This document shows, one piece after another, positions 49,766 to 58,494 of a stretch of DNA of 64,000 bases. A program made the translations under genes and the position numbers. Under the pieces are notes generated by a model. It saw only the letters and a program-made list of their open reading frames with translations, was not told where the DNA came from and ran no database searches. The stretch comes from Candidatus Obscuribacter sp. (GTDB lineage Bacteria; Cyanobacteriota; Vampirovibrionia; Obscuribacterales; Obscuribacteraceae): assembly GCA_016712465.1 (NCBI GenBank), contig JADJQZ010000001.1, forward strand, positions 1,054,001 to 1,118,000, in the 5' to 3' direction. Numbering within the stretch: position 1 is the stretch's first letter; each line of letters begins with the position of its first letter.

Positions 49766-50965
49766 TCATAACCTCAGCACCACAAGCCCGTTTGGAATGG
49801 CCAGGCGCTTGGGGCGAATTTCGCTTCTGATAGTGCCCGACAGGCTTTCGTTGTGATGGGACATGAAATACTGCAGGCTCTTGAAGGTGGCATTATCCGT
49901 CGGACCCACCATCATTTGCATTCCCTTCTCTCGCAGTGCCGGTGCGCTCGAGACGGAGAAAATGCCGTCGTGGGCTGACTGCAGCTGTTTTTGATTGACA
50001 CCGGGGGCACCCCTGTCGAAGATAAAGTCAATGTCGCCCGGCACCGGTTTCTTAGAAACAAAGCTGCCGCCCACATTCACTTCCTTCACACCCATCTCTT
50101 TCAGCTTTTGCAGGGTCGGCTGAAATTCGCTTAGAAGTTTCTGACGTTCGCTACCTTGACCGAAGTGACTGCTGAACGTCTGCCAGTCCATGGGGTATTT
50201 GCCAGGCATCAGTCTGCCTGTGGGGCTGAATTCCGGGGCTGACTTGACGGGCAGGGCATCCATGTAAGCCACTTTAAAGTGTTCAGGCTTGCTGAGTAAC
50301 TCGCCGGATACCGGATGCCTTGGCACGAAGCCCTTTGCCTCTTGTTCTTGCATGGCGGCGGCGGCTTTGTCGCGCAGTATCTTGCCGGCGGTGCGCTCGG
50401 GGGCAAAGGTGGCCTTGATTTGCGCAATTTCGGCGCGGGCTGCTTCATCGCTTATCTTGGCGTAAGTGCCGCCTGTCTTGCCTGCTTCCAGCTTGAGTGC
50501 CTGCTTTGCCTCAAGGGCACCCATTTGCGTCAAGCCGGCTCTGCCCTGTAGTGCCACTTCTTTCCCTAGCGGTAAGGCGCCCGCCTTTGTCGCAGCGGCG
50601 AGACCTTCGACGGCGCTCGTGCCGAGATTGGCTTCCGCCATTCTTGTGCCCTGTGTAAGTCCTGATTTGCCTCGTGTGGCAACCAGTACTGCCGCCCCCA
50701 GAACAGCGGCCGTGCCGACTGCCGCCGCCTTGACGGCATCTTCTTTGGTGACGGTGATGCCGCTTATGGTCAGCAAGTTGAGATCTTCTGCGGGCTTTGT
50801 TGTTCTACCGCTTTCAACCTTTTCCTCCGCCTGCTCAAGTTTGCCTGGAGTGGCGCCTTTTGCGTCACTCAACTGAGTCTTAGACTGTTTGTCTCCTGTC
50901 ACGGATTGCGCCCGGGGATGGAAAAGAGCTGCCTTACTTTTATACTTATGCCCCGCCGAGCGCAT
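49766..50965 (-). CDS. Effector-like protein with nucleotidyltransferase-type C-terminal domain
   Basis: 399 residues. Polar N-terminus, a hydrophobic Ala/Val/Gly segment AVKAAAVGTAAVLGAAVLVA (about 80-100), an Ala-rich helical middle, then LKEMGVKEVNVGGSFVSKKPVPGDIDFIFDR (about 290-325). The G-S-x10-D-x-D arrangement is that of the polymerase-beta-type nucleotidyltransferase fold. The upstream linker PRHPVSGELLSKPEHFKVAYMDAL resembles a pre-toxin region. It could be a polymorphic toxin or a toxin-antitoxin NTase; no immunity gene is recognised beside it. Confidence 0.6.
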   Translation of the reverse strand: MRSAGHKYKSKAALFHPRAQSVTGDKQSKTQLSDAKGATPGKLEQAEEKVESGRTTKPAEDLNLLTISGITVTKEDAVKAAAVGTAAVLGAAVLVATRGKSGLTQGTRMAEANLGTSAVEGLAAATKAGALPLGKEVALQGRAGLTQMGALEAKQALKLEAGKTGGTYAKISDEAARAEIAQIKATFAPERTAGKILRDKAAAAMQEQEAKGFVPRHPVSGELLSKPEHFKVAYMDALPVKSAPEFSPTGRLMPGKYPMDWQTFSSHFGQGSERQKLLSEFQPTLQKLKEMGVKEVNVGGSFVSKKPVPGDIDFIFDRGAPGVNQKQLQSAHDGIFSVSSAPALREKGMQMMVGPTDNATFKSLQYFMSHHNESLSGTIRSEIRPKRLAIPNGLVVLRL

Positions 50966-51009
50966 TCTCCACGGGGCTTCGGGCTTGCCCCGCCAAAAAC
51001 GGCGAGCGT

Positions 51010-52134
51010 CTAGCCCGTCTGGCCATCGAAGCGGGCGAGAATAGACTCAATGGACTTTGTGTGGGCAATGGCCGAGTCTTTGCCGTAGCCTCCGGCCAGC
51101 ACCATGGCTAGAGGGATGTTCATTCTTCTGGTGGTTTCCACTACAAATAGGTCGCGCTCGTTCATTTCTTCCACCTTGAGGCGGAAGGTGGAAAGGGGGT
51201 CGCTATCGAGTACGTCGGAGCCGGCGTTGTAGGCAACCAGATCGGGTTTGTATTTCTCAAGGGCTACGGGCAGGGTACTTTTGAGCTCTGACAGATAGGT
51301 TCTGCCGTCAGTATTGCGGGGAAAGGGTATGGACCAGTCTTCCTTCACTTTGGGATGAGGATAGATTGACTCATCGAAGTAGTCGAGCACGAAAAGCTGC
51401 GACTCGCCTCGGGCAACGTTGGCAAAGCCGTTGCCCTGGTGTGCGTCTGTATCCACTATCAAGGCGGTCTTGAGTAAGCCCTCCTGGCGCAGGGTTTTGA
51501 TGGCGATGGGAATATCGCAGTAGACGCAGAAGCCGCCACCCTGGTCTTTATCGGCGTGATGATAGCCGCCGCCTATGTTTATTGCCAGTCCCATCTGCAG
51601 GGCGGCCCGGCAGGCGGCCATGGTGCCTCTTGCTGCCAGTCGCATTGGTTTGAGTATGCGCCAGTCGATTACCCCGGCGGGCAATTTAGCCAGTATCCCC
51701 ACTTCCAGAATGCGAGAAAGTACTCTGCTATCGCCCAGCGAGTCTAGATACTCTTTCGAATGTACTTTCAGTAAGGCGGCTTCCGACAGGGCGGCGGGCC
51801 GCTCCACGCTACTTGGTCTGCGGGGCCCCTTTGGATTTGTGAGCGCCTCATAGATTTTCTGATATTTCCTGCCGTCAAAAGGGTGCAGGTGCTCCAGACC
51901 AAAGGCGGAAATGTTGTAGCCCTTCGAATAGAAAAGTGGAACTTTTGAGCCATTTTTCGGTTTGTCCTCGGTTTCGCGGCTGGGAGCCAATAGATCCTGG
52001 CAGTCGGCATCTTCAAGCAACAGACCGGCGCAGACACCGCCCAGTACCAGCCCGGTCAGGACAGTACGGCGAGAGACCTTGGGCGCCTTTGATTTGTCAT
52101 TGGCCAGGTTAGAGTCATTAGCTTCACTTTCCAT
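51010..52134 (-). CDS. Tat-exported histone-deacetylase-family hydrolase
   Basis: 374 residues. The N-terminus contains a twin-arginine motif SRRTVLTGLVLGGVCAGLLL. The HDAC/AcuC/APAH core follows: GHxHH-like GGGYHHADKDQGGGFCVYCDIPIAI, zinc ligands in LIVDTDAHQGNGFA (Asp and His) and AYNAGSDVLDSDPL (Asp), and LAGGYGKDS near the end. The family removes acetyl or acyl groups from lysines, polyamines or small molecules; the fold is closest in layout to the HDAC11/class IV type. Export would put it in the periplasm, unusual for this family. Confidence 0.88.
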   Translation of the reverse strand: MESEANDSNLANDKSKAPKVSRRTVLTGLVLGGVCAGLLLEDADCQDLLAPSRETEDKPKNGSKVPLFYSKGYNISAFGLEHLHPFDGRKYQKIYEALTNPKGPRRPSSVERPAALSEAALLKVHSKEYLDSLGDSRVLSRILEVGILAKLPAGVIDWRILKPMRLAARGTMAACRAALQMGLAINIGGGYHHADKDQGGGFCVYCDIPIAIKTLRQEGLLKTALIVDTDAHQGNGFANVARGESQLFVLDYFDESIYPHPKVKEDWSIPFPRNTDGRTYLSELKSTLPVALEKYKPDLVAYNAGSDVLDSDPLSTFRLKVEEMNERDLFVVETTRRMNIPLAMVLAGGYGKDSAIAHTKSIESILARFDGQTG

Positions 52135-52227
52135 AGAAAATACATTCTAGGTTTTCTCACTCTGATTCGCCAGACCAGGCTCAAACTAGGTAGAATTATC
52201 CTTTGAAATGACTGCCGGGGAGTAATT

Positions 52228-52881
52228 ATGAGAGTTTTCCACGCTGGGTCTTGCAGTCTTCTGGCAATTTGTCTCCTGGGCGCGGCAATTACTGCCCAGG
52301 CTGCCCCTCTCGACAAACCGCCGCCGGTGCCCAAGCATGGGGCTACAGCCAGACCGGTAGAGCCTGTAAATAGTGCACCAAAGGCAAAAGACGAGAATAA
52401 TCCGGCTTTCCATAAAGCCCTGCTTGAGATTGCCGGGCAGTATACTAGATATCAATTGTCGGATGAGCGCCCGAGACCGGCGCCTGAACGTTGCGCATTG
52501 TCGCTGCCACAGTTAAGTCAGAGCGGTGATGGCGGTAGCCATGGCAAGAAGTTCTATTATCTTTATGTGAAAGACCTGGCTCCCTATCTCAAGCATGATA
52601 AGGTCAAGCCCGGTCAGGCACTGGTAAAAGAGTCCTATAAGGCTATCCCCACCAAGACGGGGCCCTCGCAGAAGGTCGATTATACGCTCGGCGATAAGTA
52701 TGGACTCTTTATAATGCTCAAGATGCCGCCGCAGACAGTCGGCACTGATGAGGGTTGGATTTATGGTACCGTTACGCCTGATGGGAAGACCGTGACCGGT
52801 TCAGGGCGGATGGCCTCATGCATGAGCTGTCATTTGTCTGCACCCCATGGAAGACTCTTTGGTGTCAAGGCTGCTCGGTAG
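52228..52881 (+). CDS. Cytochrome P460-like secreted haem protein
   Basis: 217 residues. Signal peptide SLLAICLLGAAITAQA. The mature part contains KKFYYLYVKDLAPYLKHDKVKPGQALVKESYKAIPTKTG, YGLFIMLKMPPQTVGTDEGWIYGTVTPDGKTVTGSG and a single haem-binding CMSCH. This order matches cytochrome P460 family proteins, which bind haem through a c-type site with a Lys cross-link and oxidise hydroxylamine or act in NO chemistry. It is divergent from the Tat-exported hydrolase gene, with about 90 bp between. The haem role is well supported; the substrate is not known. Confidence 0.78.
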   Translation: MRVFHAGSCSLLAICLLGAAITAQAAPLDKPPPVPKHGATARPVEPVNSAPKAKDENNPAFHKALLEIAGQYTRYQLSDERPRPAPERCALSLPQLSQSGDGGSHGKKFYYLYVKDLAPYLKHDKVKPGQALVKESYKAIPTKTGPSQKVDYTLGDKYGLFIMLKMPPQTVGTDEGWIYGTVTPDGKTVTGSGRMASCMSCHLSAPHGRLFGVKAAR

Positions 52882-52929
52882 TGGCTGTAGAAGCCTGGCT
52901 CACGGACGCTCTCAAGAAAGGAGCAAATC

Positions 52930-53382
52930 TTGAATGATTGGAAGCCGATTTTGGAAGGCGTATCCTACTTCCTGGAGATGCTCTCCCTAGCCACCGGCGT
53001 GCCTGCGCTCTTGCTTTGCTGGCTGCCGGCTATCCTTGGCTTCAAGGGCTATACACCGCGAGTGATTCTCGTAAGTTTGTTGACCATCATCTATGGTATT
53101 GCTGTTCCAGGGCTGACTATTCTCGTCTATCAGTCTTTGAAAAATTCCAATGAGACTTTCAACTTCGTTTGTGCTTTGCTCGGCTATTTTGCCGTTTTCG
53201 CCATTGCTCTGACCGGCCCGCTTTGTATCGCCTTCATTCCCAGTTTCATCGCCAGAAAGCACGACTTGCGCATCAAGAAGAAGGTGTTTCTGTGGAATTT
53301 CCTGGGTCTGGTTGTGCCCTACATGTGGATTGGGCTGATCATCTGGTGTGGCGTTGTTCATAGGGAAAAGGACGAAGCTTAG
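52930..53382 (+). CDS. Four-helix membrane protein of unknown function
   Basis: 150 residues from TTG 52930 with AGGAG 6 bp upstream. Hydrophobic segments LSLATGVPALLLCWLPAILGF, VILVSLLTIIYGIAVPGLTILV, FVCALLGYFAVFAIALTGPLCIAFI and VFLWNFLGLVVPYMWIGLIIWCG. Short basic loops (IARKHDLRIKKK). No motif is recognised. It follows the P460-like gene by 48 bp and may be co-transcribed with it. Confidence 0.65.
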   Translation: MNDWKPILEGVSYFLEMLSLATGVPALLLCWLPAILGFKGYTPRVILVSLLTIIYGIAVPGLTILVYQSLKNSNETFNFVCALLGYFAVFAIALTGPLCIAFIPSFIARKHDLRIKKKVFLWNFLGLVVPYMWIGLIIWCGVVHREKDEA

Positions 53383-53523
53383 GCAAGTGGGACTTTCACG
53401 GTCATTTCACGTGGTGCTGTGTAACTTGTAAGGCATCAACCTCACGCACCGCCCCTTACTAGAATTTTTGCAGTATCGCGTGAAATCCACCGCTTTACCC
53501 CATTTTCTTTGAGAGTATTTACC

Positions 53524-54588
53524 ATGAAAGAAGACTTTGAATCACCTTCTCAGCAGCCAGCCGAGCGCGTCGAGGCTCCTACCACCGCTCAGACCGAAGC
53601 TGTTGGTGGTCTTGACGGTTATAATGCCGCACGCGATGCCATGAAAGGCGCTGATACCGCCACAGTTCCTCCCCTGGAATTGTATGATTCTCAGGCCGGC
53701 AGTGACTCAAGCGGCAGTAAGAGTGCTCAGAAATCTCAGGCTGATGGCAGCTCTTCTGGTGATAATTTAGGTGTCGGCAGTGGCACTGAGAGTTCCCAAT
53801 CAGGCGGTGATGCTACAGGCGGTAAAGGTGCAGAATCTCAAGCTGCCACTGGCGACGGGAAGAGCGCCACTGATTCCGCTCCGAGCGATCAGACCCCTCC
53901 TTCCATCGATAGTTCCGCTGGTACTCAATCCGATGGCAAGCCTTCCTCTGACTCCCAGGCGGCCGGTAACGACGGCAAGAGCGCTACTGATTCCGCTCCC
54001 GTCGATCCCAACAACAAGGGCATAGAAGCCTCTTCCGACGCGGAAAACAAAGGTGTCGGCAAGGAAGGTAATGACACCGGTAAGAACGGCCCTGACAGTG
54101 ATAAGTCTGGAAAGGACGAAATCAAGTCACAGATTGATGGTTCTACAGCTGACAAGTTCGGTGGTGGCGAAAATTCCAAAGACCCCAGTTCCAGCAAGTC
54201 CGCCGAGGCAATGTCTAAGAATCCAGTCAATGATCTTGATGATATGACCACTACGGCTCCGGGCGGTGATCCTAGCCTGGGCGATTTTTCACCCCCGCAG
54301 GGTGAAAGCAATGTAAATCCGGGAGCCGGTGACGGCGGCACCAATAAGGGTGATTCCGGCAGCAAGCCGCCGGTTAATGAAAATGGCAAACCCAATGGAG
54401 ATGCCAAAAATCCTGGAGCCTATGAAAGTGACAAAGATCCCGGAGATTCCAAAGGCGATATCAAATCTCAAGATGGTGCCCCGGACAAGAACGGCAGTCA
54501 AATCTCGCCCTCTCAGAGCCTGCCCTTAGGACCTTCCAACACCCCTGCGAGTACAGGCGGGTCAGTTAGCCAGCGTCCGCAGTGGTAA
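53524..54588 (+). CDS. Low-complexity Ser/Gly/Asp-rich protein
   Basis: 354 residues from ATG 53524 (MKEDFESPSQQ); the frame opens 15 bp earlier. After about 60 residues (EAVGGLDGYNAARDAMKG, VPPLELYDS) the sequence is almost only Ser, Gly, Asp, Lys, Asn, Pro and Ala in repeats such as DGKSATDSAP and NKGDSGSKPP. Disordered, highly hydrophilic, no signal peptide. It resembles the N-termini of the secreted-protein candidates at 57522 and 11595. Possibly an adhesion or matrix protein exported by a dedicated system; unproven. Confidence 0.6.
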   Translation: MKEDFESPSQQPAERVEAPTTAQTEAVGGLDGYNAARDAMKGADTATVPPLELYDSQAGSDSSGSKSAQKSQADGSSSGDNLGVGSGTESSQSGGDATGGKGAESQAATGDGKSATDSAPSDQTPPSIDSSAGTQSDGKPSSDSQAAGNDGKSATDSAPVDPNNKGIEASSDAENKGVGKEGNDTGKNGPDSDKSGKDEIKSQIDGSTADKFGGGENSKDPSSSKSAEAMSKNPVNDLDDMTTTAPGGDPSLGDFSPPQGESNVNPGAGDGGTNKGDSGSKPPVNENGKPNGDAKNPGAYESDKDPGDSKGDIKSQDGAPDKNGSQISPSQSLPLGPSNTPASTGGSVSQRPQW

Positions 54589-54609
54589 CGAGTCGAGCGG
54601 AGGCTCGTC

Positions 54610-55566
54610 CTAATCCTTTGCCGGCAGGTAGGATTGTATGAGTTTGGCGCAGTTTGGGAAGACTTTTGCTATCTTCGAGTCTAGGAAATTGTCTTCGGTG
54701 CCATAGAGGGCTGCAACAAGGTCGGCAAATGCCTCTCTTGGTCCTCTTTTCCCTTCTTGCATGAAGTATTGCCGAGCTTGCCTTTGCGAGGCACTCATAA
54801 GCTTGCGATCGTTTTCGTAGGCGGCGATAAATTCTACAGTTAGCGAGGCATCGCGAAGCATATGGTCTAGTGCGTGTCCTGCCTCGTGGGCAAGGGTTTT
54901 CTGGAGGCGGTGGTTCTTGCCGGACCGACCGAAGATGTAGAGATTTTCTGCAACTATTGCGCCATGCTCCTTAGAAAAGACGCCGCTCATCTCGTCGTAA
55001 CTCTGGGCAATTTCCTGACCTATCGGTTTTTCTTTCTTTAGCTCGGGAGCGGCGGTGGTTATATAAGGAGCCAGGAGAACGTAGCATTGTTGTTGATAAA
55101 ACAAGCATAGAATCGAGCGGGGAAATCGGTTAAGCGCCTCACGGGCTGCCTTTATTGTCTCGACACTAACGGCTGTTTCTCCCTTTGCCGGTGGTATCAC
55201 TTTTATGATCTTGGCTAGAAGCTCTTCGGAAGAAAATGGGATGGTATCGGCTGCTTTTCCTAACCACTTGTCGCTCTTGCCCAGGCTCCTGGTCGCCGGA
55301 TAGGGGCGATGCCCCCCGTCTCTCATAAGTTTGTCTATGTCACTGTTTGGCCCGAGCAGCGGTTTACTTGGGTCGTAGTTCCAAATAAGGTCGTGTCGAC
55401 CGGGCAGAGGGAGATCTGTAAAGTATGGGGCGTCCGATTGAAGCTGCGCTTCGCAGGGAGAAACTGAGCAGAGCGGCACCAAGATGGCCGGCGCTGCGAG
55501 CAAGGCCGCATAACTCTTGGGGTTTGGCTTTAAGGCAGTAGTCCTGACGTTTCCACTCACGGTCAC
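54610..55566 (-). CDS. Secreted HExxH metallopeptidase (anthrax lethal factor-like zincin)
   Basis: 318 residues from GTG 55566 (GAAGAGGAT upstream). Hydrophobic signal-like SYAALLAAPAILVPLCSVSPCEA. Zinc motif HEAGHALDHML (about 225) with a downstream GPREAFADLVAALYG Glu/Asp region (about 275), the gluzincin layout seen in ATLF-like toxins. The middle contains PRSILCLFYQQQCYVLLAP. It is a likely extracytoplasmic protease with one intact active site. It is convergent with the low-complexity gene. Confidence 0.8.
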   Translation of the reverse strand: MTVSGNVRTTALKPNPKSYAALLAAPAILVPLCSVSPCEAQLQSDAPYFTDLPLPGRHDLIWNYDPSKPLLGPNSDIDKLMRDGGHRPYPATRSLGKSDKWLGKAADTIPFSSEELLAKIIKVIPPAKGETAVSVETIKAAREALNRFPRSILCLFYQQQCYVLLAPYITTAAPELKKEKPIGQEIAQSYDEMSGVFSKEHGAIVAENLYIFGRSGKNHRLQKTLAHEAGHALDHMLRDASLTVEFIAAYENDRKLMSASQRQARQYFMQEGKRGPREAFADLVAALYGTEDNFLDSKIAKVFPNCAKLIQSYLPAKD

Positions 55567-55652
55567 ATCCTCTTCAAAGCCATGTATACTGCTTGCCGTT
55601 TTCGGCTACTTTAAGTTAGACATCTGGCTTGAGTTAATGTTCCCGCGCCGTA

Positions 55653-56636
55653 TTAATCTCCCACTGTGGCTACAATTTTGCCGCGGGCATGGCGCTCTGC
55701 CAGCTTCTTGAGACCGACCGGGATTTCCTCAAGGCTGATTATCTCTTCTACCAGGCAGTTCAAACTGCCTGATACTGCAAGTTCCAGCATTTTCGTGCCT
55801 ATGTGTGCCAGCTCATGCTGAGCCTGGTGATCGCCGCTCAAATGGGCGCCGCCCAGGGCTACTTCGTGAATAGATAAAGCCGACTTGAAGGGGATAATTT
55901 TGCTGAAATCGGGAAACCCGGCACAGCACACTAGAGCACCGCCAAAAGGCAGCATTGCCAGTGAGGCTGTGGCGCTTTCTGGACCGGCTGTATCCACTAT
56001 ATAATCCACCCCCCTGCCGCCGGTAGCTGCTTTGATCTGAGCCGCTACGTCTTCCGTGTTGTAGTCTATGGCCTGGTCGGCACCCAGGCTCATGACGTAT
56101 TCAAAATTGCGCCTGGAGCAAGTGGTGAAAACTTTCAAATTGGCCAGTCTGGACAGTTGCAGAGCGAAGCCGCCCACACCGCCGGCGCCACCATGAATGA
56201 GAATAGTCTTGCCGCTCACCACCTTCAATTTTTTGTGAATGGCTTGAAAAGCCGTATAACCTGCGCAAGGTAGGGCGGCGGCATCGGTGAAGGACAATTG
56301 TTCGGGTATAACCGAAACGGCGCGGGCGTTTGTCGCGGCGTATTGGGCAAAGCCCCCTGGTTTTGAAAGGTCACCGTGGTAGACCACTCGCTGACCGGGG
56401 CTGAGTTCTCTGACATTTTCGCCGACGCTGTCGATTATGCCCGCTACATCGAGACCTAATATAAAGGGAAATTGCCAGGCGGGATGACCTGTACGAGCAA
56501 TTTTGTAGTCGACGGGATTGAGTCCGACTGCTCTCACCTGGACTCGAATTTCGTCGGACTTTGGTGTCGGCTCTTCCCGGTCAGTCAGGTAGAGTGATTC
56601 GATAGGTCCCGGCTTGTCGAGGCAAAGAGCTTTCAA
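55653..56636 (-). CDS. Zinc-independent quinone oxidoreductase/alcohol dehydrogenase (MDR)
   Basis: 327 residues from TTG 56636, supported by AAGGA 6 bp upstream. VRVQVRAVGLNPVDYKIA, FPFILGLDVAGIIDSVGENVRELSPGQRVVYHGD and the Rossmann motif ILIHGGAGGVGGFALQLSRL are typical of the NADPH quinone reductase branch without zinc ligands; GVDYIVDTAGPESATASLAML follows. It reduces quinones or enones with NADPH. It lies 48 bp downstream of the OmpR-type regulator on the same strand and may be in its regulon. Confidence 0.9.
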   Translation of the reverse strand: MKALCLDKPGPIESLYLTDREEPTPKSDEIRVQVRAVGLNPVDYKIARTGHPAWQFPFILGLDVAGIIDSVGENVRELSPGQRVVYHGDLSKPGGFAQYAATNARAVSVIPEQLSFTDAAALPCAGYTAFQAIHKKLKVVSGKTILIHGGAGGVGGFALQLSRLANLKVFTTCSRRNFEYVMSLGADQAIDYNTEDVAAQIKAATGGRGVDYIVDTAGPESATASLAMLPFGGALVCCAGFPDFSKIIPFKSALSIHEVALGGAHLSGDHQAQHELAHIGTKMLELAVSGSLNCLVEEIISLEEIPVGLKKLAERHARGKIVATVGD

Positions 56637-56684
56637 CTTTTTTCCTTCCTACTTAATACACAAGGTCGAGAATTTATACCTGCT

Positions 56685-57365
56685 TCAACCGTTCAGGCGA
56701 TAACCAAGCTTGGGAATCGTTTCAATCATAGACTTAGAATCTTCCAGACCTTCATCGTCGATTTTCTTGCGCAGACGTTTGACGCAGGCTCTCACTGCTT
56801 CCGGTGAAGAATCGGAGTCAGTATGCCAGAGTCTTTGTAGCAGAGCTTCGGTGCTGAAGATTTGATTTTTGTGTCTGAGGAGAAACTCAAGCACGGCAAA
56901 TTCTCTGGGCATGAGTTGGATTGGTGCACCGGATTTGGTGACGAGGTGGCTGCGCGGATCGAGTTCTATATTGCCCGCTTTCAAGACTGGGCTGGCGCTG
57001 CCGGCAGAGCGGCGGATCAGGGCCCGGATGCGAGCCGCCAACTCTTTCAAACTGAAAGGCTTGGTCAGGTAGTCGTCCACTCCCACATCGAGTCCGGTGA
57101 TACGGCTGTCTATTTCGCCATGACCGGTAACCATGATAATCGGTACGTTGATGCCCTGGTCGCGAATATTGCGGCACACTTCCAGACCGCTTGTGCCGGG
57201 TAATTCCCAGTCGAGAATGATGGCGTCGTAGCTGGCAGTGCAAATGCGGTTGATGGCTTCTTTTCCGTCACTAACGTGTTCAACTATATGATCCTCGTCT
57301 TCAAACCAGATTGCCACCGATTTGGCAAGGTCTAAATCGTCTTCGACTAATAGGATTTTGGACAT
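56685..57365 (-). CDS. OmpR/PhoB-family response regulator
   Basis: 226 residues. Receiver domain ILLVEDDLDLAK (acidic pocket), AIILDWELPGTSGLEVCRNI (phospho-acceptor Asp about 51), IIMVTGHGE and DDYLTKPFSLKELAARIRAL (Lys). The winged-helix DNA-binding domain contains LMPREFAVLEFLLRHKNQIFSTEALLQRLW and VRACVKRLRKKIDDEG. No cognate kinase is adjacent; the window's only kinase-like protein (13317-14678) lacks its His. Probably controls the quinone oxidoreductase gene behind it. Confidence 0.95.
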   Translation of the reverse strand: MSKILLVEDDLDLAKSVAIWFEDEDHIVEHVSDGKEAINRICTASYDAIILDWELPGTSGLEVCRNIRDQGINVPIIMVTGHGEIDSRITGLDVGVDDYLTKPFSLKELAARIRALIRRSAGSASPVLKAGNIELDPRSHLVTKSGAPIQLMPREFAVLEFLLRHKNQIFSTEALLQRLWHTDSDSSPEAVRACVKRLRKKIDDEGLEDSKSMIETIPKLGYRLNG

Positions 57366-57521
57366 GAATGCCGAGGATATTTCCGCTGGGTCTTCTCCTC
57401 TATTCTACTGAGGCATTGAGTCAGTGGCAATCAAGATGCATCATTGTCAACGGATGTGACTTACCGTTACGTCTGTTTAAGTCGTCGCATCTTGTTAACC
57501 GCTGTCCATTCCTTATTAGTC

Positions 57522-58469
57522 TCAGTCCTCCTCAGTCTTTTCTCTTTGCTCTGCCAGCATGTTTTCAAGTTTGGTTTTTTCCACTGCGCAGTTGGCGTTG
57601 ACCCTACGTCCATCCCAGGCCTTATCATGGGATATTCTGGTGGCTAGTCTCTGTTCGAAGCGATTTTCATTGACAGAGCCGGCTATTTTCAGGGCTTCAA
57701 TTGCAAGAGAGGTATTCTCATTGGCGATGCCGCAAACCGCCTTTACGGTTTTGATCTGTTCGCAGGTTTGATTGAGCCATTGTTCTCCCGCTCCTACTCC
57801 GATGACAAACAGATTGATGCCAAATGCTCTAGCTTCTGCACACTCGCTTGTGCTGGTCAAGACCGGCATCGTGGCCGCACCTTGCCTCGTGACCATGTTT
57901 ACTTTGCCGCCCGCGGCATTGGCGTTGGCATCGGCGTTTGCAGTGTTGACGTTTCTGGATGGTTCCTCTGGCTTTTCAGGCGGCGGCGGTGGTGGTGGCG
58001 GTGGTCCGCAATCCACCGTGCAGTGAGGCTCGGTCGGAGGTTTCTCCGGAGGCTTTTCCGGCGGAGGCTCAGTGGGAGGTTTCTCCGGGGGCTTTTCCGG
58101 CGGAGGCTCAGTAGGAGGTTTCTCCGGAGGCTTTTCCGGCGGAGGCTCAGTAGGAGGTTTCTCCGGGGGCTTTTCCGGCGGAGGCTCAGTAGGAGGTTTC
58201 TCCGGAGGCTTTTCCGGCGGAGGCTCAGTAGGAGGTTTCTCCGGGGGCTTTTCCGGCGGTTTTTCCGGTGTATCGCAAGCGTGTGGCTCAACAGAGCCCT
58301 TCCCGCCGTTTGCCACAGGTGTAAAGTCTAGGGACTGAGGCTCTTGAAGCAGGCTTTTGCCGGTGTTTCGGTTCTGATCGCCGGACCACGCTTGATGGGC
58401 GGCGTCTTGTGTCCATTGGGCAGGGCTTCCTGCTTTCGAATCAATCTCTGAATGTTCTAAAGAACTCAT
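57522..58469 (-). CDS. Pro/Glu/Lys-repeat protein with Cys-rich C-terminal domain
   Basis: 315 residues. After a polar N-terminus, EKPPEKPPTEPPP units (13 residues) repeat six times, encoded by the array at 58036-58270. Then CTVDCGPPPPPPPPP, an Asn-Ala tract (NVNTANADANANAAGG) and a C-terminal domain STSECAEARAFGINLFVIGVGAGEQWLNQTCEQIKTVKAVCGIANENTSLAIEALKIAG. This last domain and the Asn-Ala tract are shared with 59188-59832. Its Cys spacing resembles small virion or tail proteins of phages, in which an NCE-R/K-x4-A motif is common. Surface or particle-associated; unproven. Confidence 0.65.
   Translation of the reverse strand: MSSLEHSEIDSKAGSPAQWTQDAAHQAWSGDQNRNTGKSLLQEPQSLDFTPVANGGKGSVEPHACDTPEKPPEKPPEKPPTEPPPEKPPEKPPTEPPPEKPPEKPPTEPPPEKPPEKPPTEPPPEKPPEKPPTEPPPEKPPEKPPTEPHCTVDCGPPPPPPPPPEKPEEPSRNVNTANADANANAAGGKVNMVTRQGAATMPVLTSTSECAEARAFGINLFVIGVGAGEQWLNQTCEQIKTVKAVCGIANENTSLAIEALKIAGSVNENRFEQRLATRISHDKAWDGRRVNANCAVEKTKLENMLAEQREKTEED
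58036..58270 (-). repeat. 39-bp tandem array in a coding region, organised as 78-bp dimers
   Basis: Six 39-bp units start near 58036, 58075, 58114, 58153, 58192 and 58231. They alternate at one site between CCGGAGGC and CCGGGGGC, so the array is three copies of a 78-bp dimer. The last unit differs at its 3' edge. Confidence 0.85.
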
Positions 58470-58494
58470 ATGAGGGTCCCTCGGGCGCTTTGTC

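Noticed and set aside
58036..58270. Possible CRISPR array
   Set aside because: Units are contiguous without unique spacers and encode a Pro/Glu/Lys repeat in frame with the gene.
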